DNA of 34,682 bases from UBA1227 sp964539045 (GTDB lineage: Bacteria; Bacillota; Clostridia; Oscillospirales; Acutalibacteraceae), in contig CAZIHW010000107.1 in assembly GCA_964539045.1 (NCBI GenBank), positions 1 through 34,682 on the forward strand, in the 5' to 3' direction. A program made the translations under genes and the position numbers. This document shows, one piece after another, positions 8,825 to 16,179 of the stretch (the stretch's first letter is position 1; each line of letters opens with the position of its first letter). The notes below the pieces were generated by a model. It had not been told where the DNA came from. It did no database searches and saw only the letters and a program-made list of their open reading frames with translations.

Positions 8825-9947
8825 TATCAAGTAAACGCTTTGTGGCATGGCCGTCAGGGTTTGTGAAATTAAAGTTTCTGAACTCTGCGGCCTTTGCTTT
8901 TACTTCGGTACATTCAAACTTGCCGGTACTCAATATCTCATCCAGTTCAGCCCCGTTCCTTGCAATCGGGCCGAAAACATAGCTTTCATAATCAAAATAA
9001 AAACTTCTTAGAGTGTCATACTCGTCGAGATCAAAGGCATAAAAAACGGCGGGTTTCCCGAGCAATGCAAAATCCATACAAACAGACGAATAATCCGTTA
9101 TGAGAAGATCCGATACAAGGCAAAGCTCAGATATGCTGTCATAGTCAGTGGCATTGACACATCCGTTTATAACACCCCCGGAATTCACCTGAGGATGAAG
9201 CCTTAAAATTACCGCTATATCATCAGCCTTACATGACAGGTGCTTGCTGAGTGACTCCCTCACCGAGTCCGGAGAGAAATTGTCCAGTATCTCTTTATCT
9301 CCCTTCCCGTCTCTGAAGGTAGGAGCATAAAGTACTATATACTTTCCGCGAAGTTCCGGAAAAGCCCTGAACACGTTTTCCTTTGCCAAGTCAGCACTAT
9401 CCTGTCTGAAATAGTAATCCCCGTCAGGAACGCCTACCGGTAAAACTCTCGATTCTTCAACTCCGAATGCCTGTGAATAAATCTCTCTTACACTTTCGGA
9501 GGAGCAAACCACATAGGACAGTTTTGAGTTCGCTGCTATTTCCCTGTTTCGTATATTTTCCGGCTGTGGTATGTGCAAGCCAAACTTTTTAAACGCGCCT
9601 TGTCCATGCCACAGTTGAACTATAGTAGTTTCCCTGCGGGGCTTCACTCCCGATAAAGGCATAAAGTTATCATTTAAAAAGATATACTCGCACCTGCCGA
9701 GCTTCAGAGCATCGAGGGTGATGAACTTAATCGCGCTGAGAAATCCGTGCAAATCCGTCCTGTCAACTCTTATAAACTCACAGTTTGTAAGCCTGTCCCC
9801 TATGGAACGCTGCACCTCATACAGTCCGTCTTTAAAGCTTGCATTGTGCATAGAGACAAGGCCCACTCTGCCTTTTTTCACTCCGATGGCTGCACCGAGG
9901 TTAAAGAAGAGGGAGTAAACCCCGAAAGCGCTATCCTTTAGTGACAT
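8811..9947 (-). CDS. CDP-glycerol/CDP-ribitol glycerophosphotransferase family (teichoic-acid type polymerase)
   Basis: Membrane-associated transferase that adds polyol-phosphate units from a CDP-activated donor to a wall-polymer primer. I chose ATG 9947 (378 residues) because GGGAGGAT lies just before it; the longer reading from 10022 would be translated out of the repeat element. Family signatures are LWHGQGAFKK (about 112), YAPTFRDG, and LITDYSSVCMDFALLGKP near the C-terminus, matching the Glyphos_transf domain of TagB/TagF/TarL proteins. Since tarI and tarJ lie directly upstream, CDP-ribitol is the likelier donor, but family membership alone does not settle glycerol versus ribitol. It must be expressed through, or from within, the repeat element separating it from tarJ. 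Confidence 0.85.
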   Translation of the reverse strand: MSLKDSAFGVYSLFFNLGAAIGVKKGRVGLVSMHNASFKDGLYEVQRSIGDRLTNCEFIRVDRTDLHGFLSAIKFITLDALKLGRCEYIFLNDNFMPLSGVKPRRETTIVQLWHGQGAFKKFGLHIPQPENIRNREIAANSKLSYVVCSSESVREIYSQAFGVEESRVLPVGVPDGDYYFRQDSADLAKENVFRAFPELRGKYIVLYAPTFRDGKGDKEILDNFSPDSVRESLSKHLSCKADDIAVILRLHPQVNSGGVINGCVNATDYDSISELCLVSDLLITDYSSVCMDFALLGKPAVFYAFDLDEYDTLRSFYFDYESYVFGPIARNGAELDEILSTGKFECTEVKAKAAEFRNFNFTNPDGHATKRLLDIICP

Positions 9948-9967
9948 ACGAGATCCTCCCTCTTTTT

Positions 9968-10241
9968 TAGCCTGACGGCGCGAATTTAAACTCGGTTTTG
10001 CAGGGAGGATTTCCCCCTGCACGGCGTCAAAAATGCGCGCAATCCGACAGGATTACTATGCTTTTTTCCTTGTTCAGAAAAAAATCATCCTCTGCAAAAC
10101 TCTGCGACCCAAAACGGATGGGATTTTAGTCGATTTTCGGCGCAGAGGACGACGGTTGGCTTCCGCCAGCCAAGGACGATAAACTGAAAAGCGGCAAAAG
10201 AACGCCGTTTTGGGCGGGTTCAAATTTGCGCCGACAGGCTA
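9968..10241. mobile_element. MITE-like element with terminal inverted repeats (no coding capacity)
   Basis: A 274-bp non-coding element. Its left end (9968-9990, TAGCCTGACGGCGCGAATTT...) and right end (10219-10241, read in reverse TAGCCTGTCGGCGCAAATTT...) match at 20 of 23 positions. Inside are further inverted repeats: CCCAAAACGG (10108-10117) with CCGTTTTGGG (10205-10214), TCCTCTGC (10088) with GCAGAGGA (10142), TTGGCT/AGCCAA (10156-10173), and AATCC/GGATT (10041-10054). The left 70 bp resemble the copy at 20611. The ends begin with TA, as expected for a TA target duplication of the IS630/Tc1 type. The right end provides the TAG stop codon of tarJ. No transposase is in the window. Confidence 0.75.
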
Positions 10242-11264
10242 TTTGTTCCAGTGTAGTATTGTTTTTCCTATCCTGTGTGTCAGATCGGCATCGAAAGCCT
10301 TGTGAATATCGGTTATGTCCCTGATATTGAAAACATCTCCTACAAGGTTTTCAAAGTATCTTGACCCCTCTTTATTCTCTTCAAGGAATTTAACTGTTTT
10401 CTCAAAATCCTCGCGTCCGGATCTTGAACTTCCGAAAACTCTCAAACCGCGTTCCAATATCATTCTTGTGTTTATAGCAACATTGTTCTCGGAAACGCCG
10501 CCCAAAGCTATAGTTCCCTCCGGATTGATATGATCTATAATTTGGTTTATGGCGCTTTCCGAACCTGGACCTCCCACGCACTCAAAGCAATGGTCGAGGA
10601 GCAGGTCATCGGGCATATCATCTATATGCATAGTTTCATGTACAAAAGTAAAGTATGACAATTTGTCGTGATTTCTTCCGAATACATATATCTCCATATC
10701 AGGATAAAGATATTTCATCAGGACAGCCGTTATAAATCCGAGATTTCCGTCTCCCCATATACCGATTTTGTTTCTTCTCGTATGCGCTATCCTGTCAAAC
10801 CTGGATATGATATGCATAGAGACCGATATAAGCTCTGAAAAAGCGGCAACGTCAGGATTTACGCTATTACCAATCTTAACAAGCCTGTCCTCAGGCATAA
10901 GAACATAGTCCTGGAGGAAACCGTCAAACCCGCTCGAGCGGAATTTGCTCGAGAATCTGTAATTCTCAGCAATTACATTGTCATCCTCCACCGGCGTATT
11001 CGGTATTGCGATAACACGATCGCCGGGCTTTAAGTTGCCGGTTTTGTCATATACTACCTCAGCCATACATTCGTGTATTAAGGCCATTGGCAGTTTCTTC
11101 TTCAAAACCGCTTTAGACCTGGCGCCCTGGTAATATCTCTGGTCAGCCTTACATATAGAGAGATATGCAGGTCTTATGAGAATTCCGGGCTCGCACAGAT
11201 CTATCTCGTTATAAGTCACCTCTATCATACGAGGCGCCGTCAACTGATAAATGGAGTTGATCAT
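10239..11264 (-). CDS. tarJ: Ribulose-5-phosphate reductase TarJ-like (zinc alcohol-dehydrogenase family)
   Basis: Predicted NADPH-dependent reduction of ribulose 5-phosphate to ribitol 5-phosphate, the substrate of the neighbouring cytidylyltransferase. 341 residues, as expected for TarJ-type medium-chain dehydrogenases. Cys38 (LSICKAD) and the His64-Glu65 pair (LIHECMAE) are the catalytic zinc site, and the Rossmann region follows GIWGDGNLGF. The ATG overlaps the tarI stop codon by four bases (ATGA), a coupled pair typical of tarIJ. The stop codon TAG is formed by the first three bases of the repeat-element end, so the insertion may have slightly altered the C-terminus. Specificity is inferred from the pairing with tarI. 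Confidence 0.85.
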   Translation of the reverse strand: MINSIYQLTAPRMIEVTYNEIDLCEPGILIRPAYLSICKADQRYYQGARSKAVLKKKLPMALIHECMAEVVYDKTGNLKPGDRVIAIPNTPVEDDNVIAENYRFSSKFRSSGFDGFLQDYVLMPEDRLVKIGNSVNPDVAAFSELISVSMHIISRFDRIAHTRRNKIGIWGDGNLGFITAVLMKYLYPDMEIYVFGRNHDKLSYFTFVHETMHIDDMPDDLLLDHCFECVGGPGSESAINQIIDHINPEGTIALGGVSENNVAINTRMILERGLRVFGSSRSGREDFEKTVKFLEENKEGSRYFENLVGDVFNIRDITDIHKAFDADLTHRIGKTILHWNK

Positions 11265-11974
11265 TTGTCAAGTTCTCCTTCAAGCATAGTAGCCGCAACC
11301 TTGAGGTCAAACGGATATGTGATCTTCATGTTTGAAACTTCACCGGCGACAATGTGTACCGGTTCACCCTTCATGGCAAAAATTTTGCATGCATCTGTAA
11401 GTATAGCCTTTTCGTCTTCTGTAAGACTCTCATACAAGGTCTTAAGCTTAAGAGCTTTAAAGCTCTGGGGGGTTTGTCCCTGGAACAATGTAGCCCTGTT
11501 GGGAATCTGGCTTATAACCTCTCCGTCAATGCTTTCCACTATAGTATCTGTAGCCGGAACAGCAGTATCACAAGCGCCGTACTTTTTTGCGGCCTCTATA
11601 TTCTCTTCGATTATTCTGTGGGTAACAAACGGCCTTACCGCATCATGTGTTACAATAATGGTCTCATCGTCAATGCCCCACTTTTCATCTATAAATTTGA
11701 TAGCATTATAAAGCGTCTCATTTCTGGTAGGACCTCCCGCAATAACGGTAACCCTGCCTGTATCTCCCATAGACTTGTTTATCATATTCGCCGTATGCGA
11801 AACCCAGGCCTTTGGTGTAAGTACAACTATATGTTCAAATTTGGAATTAACAAAGAATTTTTCAATAGTATGAATAATAATCGGCCGGTTACCGAGCATC
11901 AGATATTGCTTCGGTGTATCTGAATTGCCCATGCGGGAGCCTATTCCCCCGGCTAAAACAACTGCAAAATTCAT
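11261..11974 (-). CDS. tarI: D-ribitol-5-phosphate cytidylyltransferase (TarI/IspD family)
   Basis: Makes CDP-ribitol from CTP and ribitol 5-phosphate for polyol-phosphate polymers. 237 residues. The nucleotide-binding opening LAGGIGSRMG (residues 8-17) with PKQYLMLGNRPI, the VTHDAVRPFV motif and TPQSFK are shared by TarI and IspD. The coupled tarJ downstream makes TarI much likelier than the isoprenoid enzyme IspD, although a dual role cannot be excluded from sequence. The start codon directly abuts the stop of the upstream glycosyltransferase gene (TAAATG). Confidence 0.82.
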   Translation of the reverse strand: MNFAVVLAGGIGSRMGNSDTPKQYLMLGNRPIIIHTIEKFFVNSKFEHIVVLTPKAWVSHTANMINKSMGDTGRVTVIAGGPTRNETLYNAIKFIDEKWGIDDETIIVTHDAVRPFVTHRIIEENIEAAKKYGACDTAVPATDTIVESIDGEVISQIPNRATLFQGQTPQSFKALKLKTLYESLTEDEKAILTDACKIFAMKGEPVHIVAGEVSNMKITYPFDLKVAATMLEGELDK

Positions 11975-12781
11975 TTAAACAGTCCTCCATTTTAAATAGT
12001 ATTTCAACATAGATGTTATGTGTATAACCTTAAGTTTTGTATTTCTCTTTGAGTCCCTCGCCCATACGTGATAAACAATTGCATGTGGGAAGAAAAGAAC
12101 CCTACCCAGCTTCTTCATCTGTCTTGTTATGTCGCAATCCTCAAAATACATAAAGTACCTTTTATCGAATCCGCCTACCTTTTTGAACGCTTCTGTTCTG
12201 AAAAACATAAAGCAGCCGGTCGCATTGCAAATCTCAAACGGCTTATCCGTACCCTTGTCAAGCATAGCATATCTTCTCAAAAGCCATGAGGGCTCGTCAG
12301 ATCTCAAACGGCTTGACACCAAATAAATAAAGTGCGGATATCTCTTGCCTAGGATCTGATCACGACCATCCGGGAAACAGATTCTGGGAGAAAGCTGCAC
12401 AACGTCTTTATTCTCAGCCCTCTCCATATACGAAACCATAGTGTCGATTATATCATCCTCTATAACAACATCGGGATTCACTACACAATGATAATCCGAT
12501 TCGAAGGAGGAAAACACATCGAGAATCAGATTGTGAGCCGCACCGAAACCGATATTGTCCCCACTGAGTTTCAAACTCAATCTGTCAGAATAAGCCGGAT
12601 CAGATATAAACTTTTCTTTTATCAATTCAACCGTACCGTCTGTTGAACCGTTATCAAAAATGAAAAGTTTAAATTCTATATCGGGATTCTTAACGCTATC
12701 GAGCAATGTACCGACAGCCTTTTCTATGTAATTTACATTGTTATATGTAACTATGCATGCCGAAACCTTTATTTTATCCAA
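11975..12781 (-). CDS. Family 2 glycosyltransferase (rhamnosyltransferase-like)
   Basis: Cytoplasmic GT-A glycosyltransferase of 268 residues. The start is TTG at 12781, placed by GGAGGT six bases upstream. It begins with the GT2 fold (SACIVTYNN, FDNGSTDGT), continues with GFGAAHN and the NPDVV metal/nucleotide site (about residue 99), and has the later motifs GCFMFFRTEAF and FMYFEDCDIT. This overall pattern is common in dTDP-rhamnose-using enzymes of the WbbL type, but the donor is not proven. Its tight packing with tarI suggests it builds the linkage unit or side chain of the same surface polymer. Confidence 0.85.
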   Translation of the reverse strand: MDKIKVSACIVTYNNVNYIEKAVGTLLDSVKNPDIEFKLFIFDNGSTDGTVELIKEKFISDPAYSDRLSLKLSGDNIGFGAAHNLILDVFSSFESDYHCVVNPDVVIEDDIIDTMVSYMERAENKDVVQLSPRICFPDGRDQILGKRYPHFIYLVSSRLRSDEPSWLLRRYAMLDKGTDKPFEICNATGCFMFFRTEAFKKVGGFDKRYFMYFEDCDITRQMKKLGRVLFFPHAIVYHVWARDSKRNTKLKVIHITSMLKYYLKWRTV

Positions 12782-12797
12782 ATCAAGACCTCCAAAA

Positions 12798-13490
12798 TCA
12801 GAGTGATATAGTTCTCTTAATTATATTAATGCGCCATTTGATTTTATCACTCAGCCTTGTCTTTCCACCTGTAACATTATCTCCATGCTTTCTGTATAGA
12901 ATATACGGCTTTTCTAAAAATGAAACCTTTTTGCCCAGCTTTTCCGCAACAAGTCCTATATATTGATCATGCATAGGTATATCGCCCGGGAACGGAAGAA
13001 CGTAGCTTTTAAGATCTGACGAAATCGCCATACAACAACCCATATAAGAATTTTTCACTATGTTCGCTATATAGCCGGGTCTTGACCTGTTTGCACCGAA
13101 AAATGACTGACAGATTGTATTTAATTCACCGTCTGTCACGATTGCATCATGTAAAACCAATGACGCCCCGTTTTCGAATTCGCGTCTTACCGCGTCCACT
13201 TTTCCGTCAAGCCACACGTCATCCTGATCGCTGAGAAATATTATATCCCCGGAACATTTGCCTATTGCAAACTCAAAGTTCTTTATAACTCCCCTGCTGG
13301 GACCTTCCAGATAAACAACCCTGGGATCATTGCTGATAATATCCTTTATGGCAGAGTAGGTTTTTCCGGATGGATTGTCATCAGAGATTATAACTTCATC
13401 ATCTACGCCAATCTGAGCGAGAATAGACCCGAGTTGCTCGGCTATGTATCTTTCGCCGTTATACGCCGCTAACGCAACAGATACTTTCAC
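12798..13490 (-). CDS. Family 2 glycosyltransferase
   Basis: A second GT-A glycosyltransferase, 230 residues. Visible motifs are VALAAYNGERYIAEQL at the N-terminus, the DDxxSGKT-type loop (ISDDNPSGKT), and LSDQDDVW, a DXD-type metal site typical of rhamnosyltransferase-like GT2 proteins. MHDQYIG in the second half is the likely acceptor/catalytic segment. It sits 13 bp downstream of aroQ and 16 bp upstream of the next glycosyltransferase. No membrane segment is evident, so it would act on a lipid-linked acceptor at the inner face of the membrane. Confidence 0.85.
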   Translation of the reverse strand: MKVSVALAAYNGERYIAEQLGSILAQIGVDDEVIISDDNPSGKTYSAIKDIISNDPRVVYLEGPSRGVIKNFEFAIGKCSGDIIFLSDQDDVWLDGKVDAVRREFENGASLVLHDAIVTDGELNTICQSFFGANRSRPGYIANIVKNSYMGCCMAISSDLKSYVLPFPGDIPMHDQYIGLVAEKLGKKVSFLEKPYILYRKHGDNVTGGKTRLSDKIKWRINIIKRTISL

Positions 13491-13503
13491 AGTTTCCCCT
13501 CCG

Positions 13504-13935
13504 TTATTTCAACTCATCAATCAACACGTCAATAGCCATAGTATAACCTCGCAGTCCCTCACCCTTTATTGTAGCTATACATGCAGATGAAACATATGAT
13601 ATCTTCCTGAACTCCTCACGTTCATCGATATCGGATATATGTACCTCTACCGTAGGTATATTGCAAGCCTTTATTGCATCAAGGATAGCTACACTGGTGT
13701 GTGTATAAGCCGCCGGATTTATAACCATGCCGTCCACCTTGCCAAAGGCTTCCTGAATCCTGTCCACTATGCACCCCTCATGATTGGACTGGAAATGTTC
13801 AACCGTTATTTTTCTCTCAGCACAGTACTTATCAATATACGCACACAAATCCTCATAGGTATCATTTCCGTATATGCCAGGCTCTCTTATTCCAAGCATA
13901 TTAAGATTCGGTCCGTTAACAACCAATATTTTCAT
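13504..13935 (-). CDS. aroQ: Type II 3-dehydroquinate dehydratase
   Basis: Shikimate-pathway enzyme converting 3-dehydroquinate to 3-dehydroshikimate. The start at ATG 13935 gives 143 residues, the normal size; 24 further codons upstream are A/T-rich and outside the family. Diagnostic motifs are NGPNLNMLGIREPGIYG at the N-terminus (with the active-site loop Arg and Tyr), SNHEG, NPAAYTHTSVA and VEVHISDIDEREEFR. The usual set is complete. It heads a polysaccharide operon with no other aromatic-pathway gene, which is an unusual place for it. Confidence 0.93.
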   Translation of the reverse strand: MKILVVNGPNLNMLGIREPGIYGNDTYEDLCAYIDKYCAERKITVEHFQSNHEGCIVDRIQEAFGKVDGMVINPAAYTHTSVAILDAIKACNIPTVEVHISDIDEREEFRKISYVSSACIATIKGEGLRGYTMAIDVLIDELK

Positions 13936-13957
13936 AAAATCACCGCCAAGTTTCTGC

Positions 13958-13981
13958 AATACTATAATAAATACTATAATA
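13958..13981. repeat. Perfect 12-bp tandem repeat in the aroQ upstream region
   Basis: AATACTATAATA occurs twice head to tail (13958-13969 and 13970-13981), 23 bp before the aroQ start codon. On the coding (minus) strand it supplies several overlapping TATTAT/TATAGT -10-like hexamers, with TTGTTA just upstream at 13992-13997, so promoter strength could vary with repeat number. Confidence 0.6.
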
Positions 13982-14019
13982 TAATATTTTAACAAAGGGT
14001 ACGCCATATTACCAGCAAA

Positions 14020-14043
14020 AAATATATTTGCGCCGTCAGGCTT
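14020..14043 (-). repeat. Single end of the TAGCCTGACGGCGC interspersed repeat
   Basis: The minus strand reads AAGCCTGACGGCGCAAATAT, matching the ends of the element at 9968. No partner end is seen within 400 bp on either side. It lies upstream of the aroQ operon. Confidence 0.6.
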
Positions 14044-14139
14044 GTCCTATCTGATTATATGCAAGTTGTATAAAAATTTATGACAATTTGTAAAATCGGG
14101 GTAAAATTCACCAAAATTAAAAAATTGGAGGGAAATCCA

Positions 14140-14438
14140 TTTCATTTTTGTTCAACCTATGCTATTATATATGAGTCCTCGATATATTGTGTAATCCGAT
14201 CCGCAATACACAGTCCTCACGGAATATCTTGTGACAGCAATTCTGGGTGCCGATTGCGAGCGCACCACATTTAGGAGGATAGGCAAAAATTATGCCGGGT
14301 TTTCATTTTGGGGTTAGGTTTCCTAGCAGCACTTACAGCAGCAGTGCAGAAAAAATTATTTCAAAAGGGGAAATAATAAAGTTTCCCGGAGGAGATAATA
14401 AAAAAGCAGCCCGTCTTAAAAGGACGGACTGTTTTTTT
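14140..14438 (+). ncRNA. Candidate structured non-coding RNA with its own promoter and terminator
   Basis: This 300-bp stretch holds no recognisable protein gene. An extended -10 (TGCTATTAT, 14160-14168) has a weak -35 (TTTCAT) 17 bp upstream, predicting a transcript from about 14175. Hairpins follow: TGTGTA/TACACA (14188-14212), GGTGC/GCACC (14246-14266), GCACT/AGTGC (14329-14347) and GGGAAA/TTTCCC (14368-14387), ending at the terminator 14407-14438. Purine-rich single-stranded stretches (AGGAGG near 14273, GGAGGAG near 14388) lie between them. A 55-codon frame from ATG 14292 runs through the terminator, so its stop codon would not be transcribed; this argues for RNA rather than protein. I do not recognise a known RNA class. 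Confidence 0.4.
14407..14438. terminator. Bidirectional terminator
   Basis: Arms CAGCCCGTC (14407-14415) and GACGGACTG (14423-14431), one mismatch, with a T run on the plus strand (14432-14438) and an A run on the left that becomes a T run on the minus strand. It ends the amidohydrolase transcript from the right and any plus-strand transcript of 14.17-14.4 kb from the left. Confidence 0.85.
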
Positions 14439-15333
14439 ATCTCTTATCCTGACGGCTGAATCTCCATTTAATTTGTTCGGCACTCATTGCAAGATGTGCA
14501 TCGAGTTCCTTATCAGTTATAGCTACCTTTAAAAAATTGTACTCTGACTCAGTAGCATCGGCATGTTCTACTTTTACGGCACCGGCATCTGTACCCAGAC
14601 ATATCATAGCGCCCAGAGACCAAGCCTTACTTATATTCTTAACGTGATTTGCCAGAATCTCTTTTAAAACTGCATCATCACACGGAAAATTCAGATCCTT
14701 TTTTCCTATTAAATTTGCTATAGGCGATATGGTCGGTACCCATACAGTATCTGACGAAGACAGTTTTTCTATAGCTTCCTCATCCATATAGAATCCGTGT
14801 TCAAGGGAATCCACACCTGCAGAAACAGCAGCCTTTATATCAGCCGCCCCGTTACAGTGTGCCATAACCGCAAGACCTTCTTTATGGGCCAAATCCACGA
14901 GATCATATATCTCATCGCCAAGACCAACGCAGTTATCACTGTCTGTTTTCATCCGTGACTTTCCGTCTATAATCATACCGAATTCCGAAAAATCCAATAT
15001 GCCGGTCATCATAATTTTTATGAAATCTGCATCCTCTTCTATGGCTTTTTTTATAAGCGACTTATATTCATCCAAATTCGAGTAAGATAAACCGATGAAG
15101 CCGCCGTAATGACCTTCTTTATATATCGTAAAAGCCGGGATTCTGTAGTCTATACCATAGTCTCCGGAAAGTTCTTTGGCTCTTCTGCATATACCGAACT
15201 TGTCTCCGCCGTCCCTCAGAAAAGTTATACCCTTATCCGCATATGCTTTCAAACGATTTCTTATTGCGTCATCATCAAGCTCTTTTTCCGGCAATGCCAT
15301 ATGTATGTGGCAATCCGCGCCTATGTTCATCAT
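14437..15333 (-). CDS. Metal-dependent amidohydrolase-family protein
   Basis: Predicted TIM-barrel hydrolase, 298 residues, ATG 15333 behind GGGGTGAAT. The metal-site residues are visible in order: H9xH11 near the N-terminus (DCHIH), the Lys region FIKIMMTG, VMAHCNG, SLEHGFYM and the catalytic Asp in CLGTDAGA. The later part resembles imidazolonepropionase/prolidase-like amidohydrolases. The protein starts almost directly at the metal-binding strand, so the small beta-sandwich domain common in this superfamily is missing. No signal peptide. It starts 29 bp after the sortase gene at 15363 and may be co-transcribed with the sortase island. Substrate unknown. Confidence 0.8.
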   Translation of the reverse strand: MMNIGADCHIHMALPEKELDDDAIRNRLKAYADKGITFLRDGGDKFGICRRAKELSGDYGIDYRIPAFTIYKEGHYGGFIGLSYSNLDEYKSLIKKAIEEDADFIKIMMTGILDFSEFGMIIDGKSRMKTDSDNCVGLGDEIYDLVDLAHKEGLAVMAHCNGAADIKAAVSAGVDSLEHGFYMDEEAIEKLSSSDTVWVPTISPIANLIGKKDLNFPCDDAVLKEILANHVKNISKAWSLGAMICLGTDAGAVKVEHADATESEYNFLKVAITDKELDAHLAMSAEQIKWRFSRQDKR

Positions 15334-15362
15334 ATATTCACCCCGGGTAAAAGATTTAAAAT

Positions 15363-16175
15363 TTATACCGGCTTACAGTACAGGAAAATTCTCTGAGTAG
15401 CTGTAGCATCACTATCAAACGGATAGCAAGTGTAGACTATTATGTCGTCACTCTTTCTGTTCAGAATTGACGAGTCAAATTCGCCCGGTGTCATAATTTT
15501 TATGTCGTATATTTGATATTTGTAATATCCCCAATCCAAATCCAATTCGAATATATCGCCTTTCTTTACATCCTTCAAAGGATGAAACTTGGTTGAATTG
15601 TGACCAGATATCAAAGACGGCTTTCCGGAACCCGGAAGCCCGGAATTTGTAGAAAGGCCGACTCCGAAATGAAGACAATAGTCATTATCACCATAATATA
15701 AGTTCTCATTTATACCAAGACGGGTGCATATAAACTTTCCGAAAACGGAATTCGGCGCCGGGGTTTGTATTTCTGTCCGGCTTGTCGTAGAGGTACTTTC
15801 CTGCGTGGGGGCATTTGTAACAGCACTGTTATCTTCTTTACCGCTATTCTGTTTGTTCGGATTTTTGTTCGTGCTCTTATTTTTAGTCGGTTTTTCATTA
15901 TCATGATTTTTTGTAACCGTTTTGTCTGAGCCCGGATTATCGGTCAAAGTACCCGAGGAGACGTTTTCGTTGTTATCAGTATTCTCTTTTCCTTTATCCG
16001 ATGATTCTGAATCATGAGATTCTTTCGTTCCGGACACAGATTCGGTGATTTCGCCTGTACCTGTAACAGTTTCAGGAGTTTGTGAATTGCAGCCCTTGAG
16101 CAAAAAAGCAATACCTATTAATAAGAGCAGTAATGAAACTATTAAGAATAAGTATATCTTTTTATTTTTATCCAT
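15363..16175 (-). CDS. Sortase with long Ser/Thr/Asn-rich stalk (second sortase of the island)
   Basis: Membrane-anchored cysteine transpeptidase that joins surface proteins to cell wall or to each other. 270 residues. An N-terminal membrane segment (about 7-27) is followed by a low-complexity Ser/Thr/Asn/Lys stalk of about 110 residues, then the catalytic domain. The catalytic triad is visible: His192 (ISGHNST), Cys250 (YTCYPF) and Arg262 (TQRIF). TCYPF and the compact domain point to a class D-like sortase, though class assignment by eye is tentative. It is closely related to the other sortase at 17026 (shared GDND-CLHFGVG and GHNST motifs), so they look like a duplicated pair split by the membrane-protein gene. 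Confidence 0.88.
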   Translation of the reverse strand: MDKNKKIYLFLIVSLLLLLIGIAFLLKGCNSQTPETVTGTGEITESVSGTKESHDSESSDKGKENTDNNENVSSGTLTDNPGSDKTVTKNHDNEKPTKNKSTNKNPNKQNSGKEDNSAVTNAPTQESTSTTSRTEIQTPAPNSVFGKFICTRLGINENLYYGDNDYCLHFGVGLSTNSGLPGSGKPSLISGHNSTKFHPLKDVKKGDIFELDLDWGYYKYQIYDIKIMTPGEFDSSILNRKSDDIIVYTCYPFDSDATATQRIFLYCKPV

Positions 16176-16179
16176 AGAA

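Noticed and set aside
9948..10022. Longer N-terminus for the polyol phosphotransferase
   Set aside because: The extra 25 codons lie mostly within the repeat element and lack a ribosome-binding site, while ATG 9947 has GGGAGGAT.
11261..11974. IspD (isoprenoid cytidylyltransferase) as the name for this gene
   Set aside because: The motifs fit both, but four-base coupling to a TarJ-like reductase and a polyol phosphotransferase nearby favour TarI.
14292..14459. 55-codon open frame behind AGGAGG as a small protein
   Set aside because: It runs through a strong terminator before its stop codon and its last codons overlap the end of the opposite-strand amidohydrolase gene; no resemblance to a known protein.
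14446..14460. CCTGACGGCTGAATC as another copy of the interspersed repeat
   Set aside because: Only about nine bases match the repeat end and they encode the C-terminus of the amidohydrolase; probably chance.
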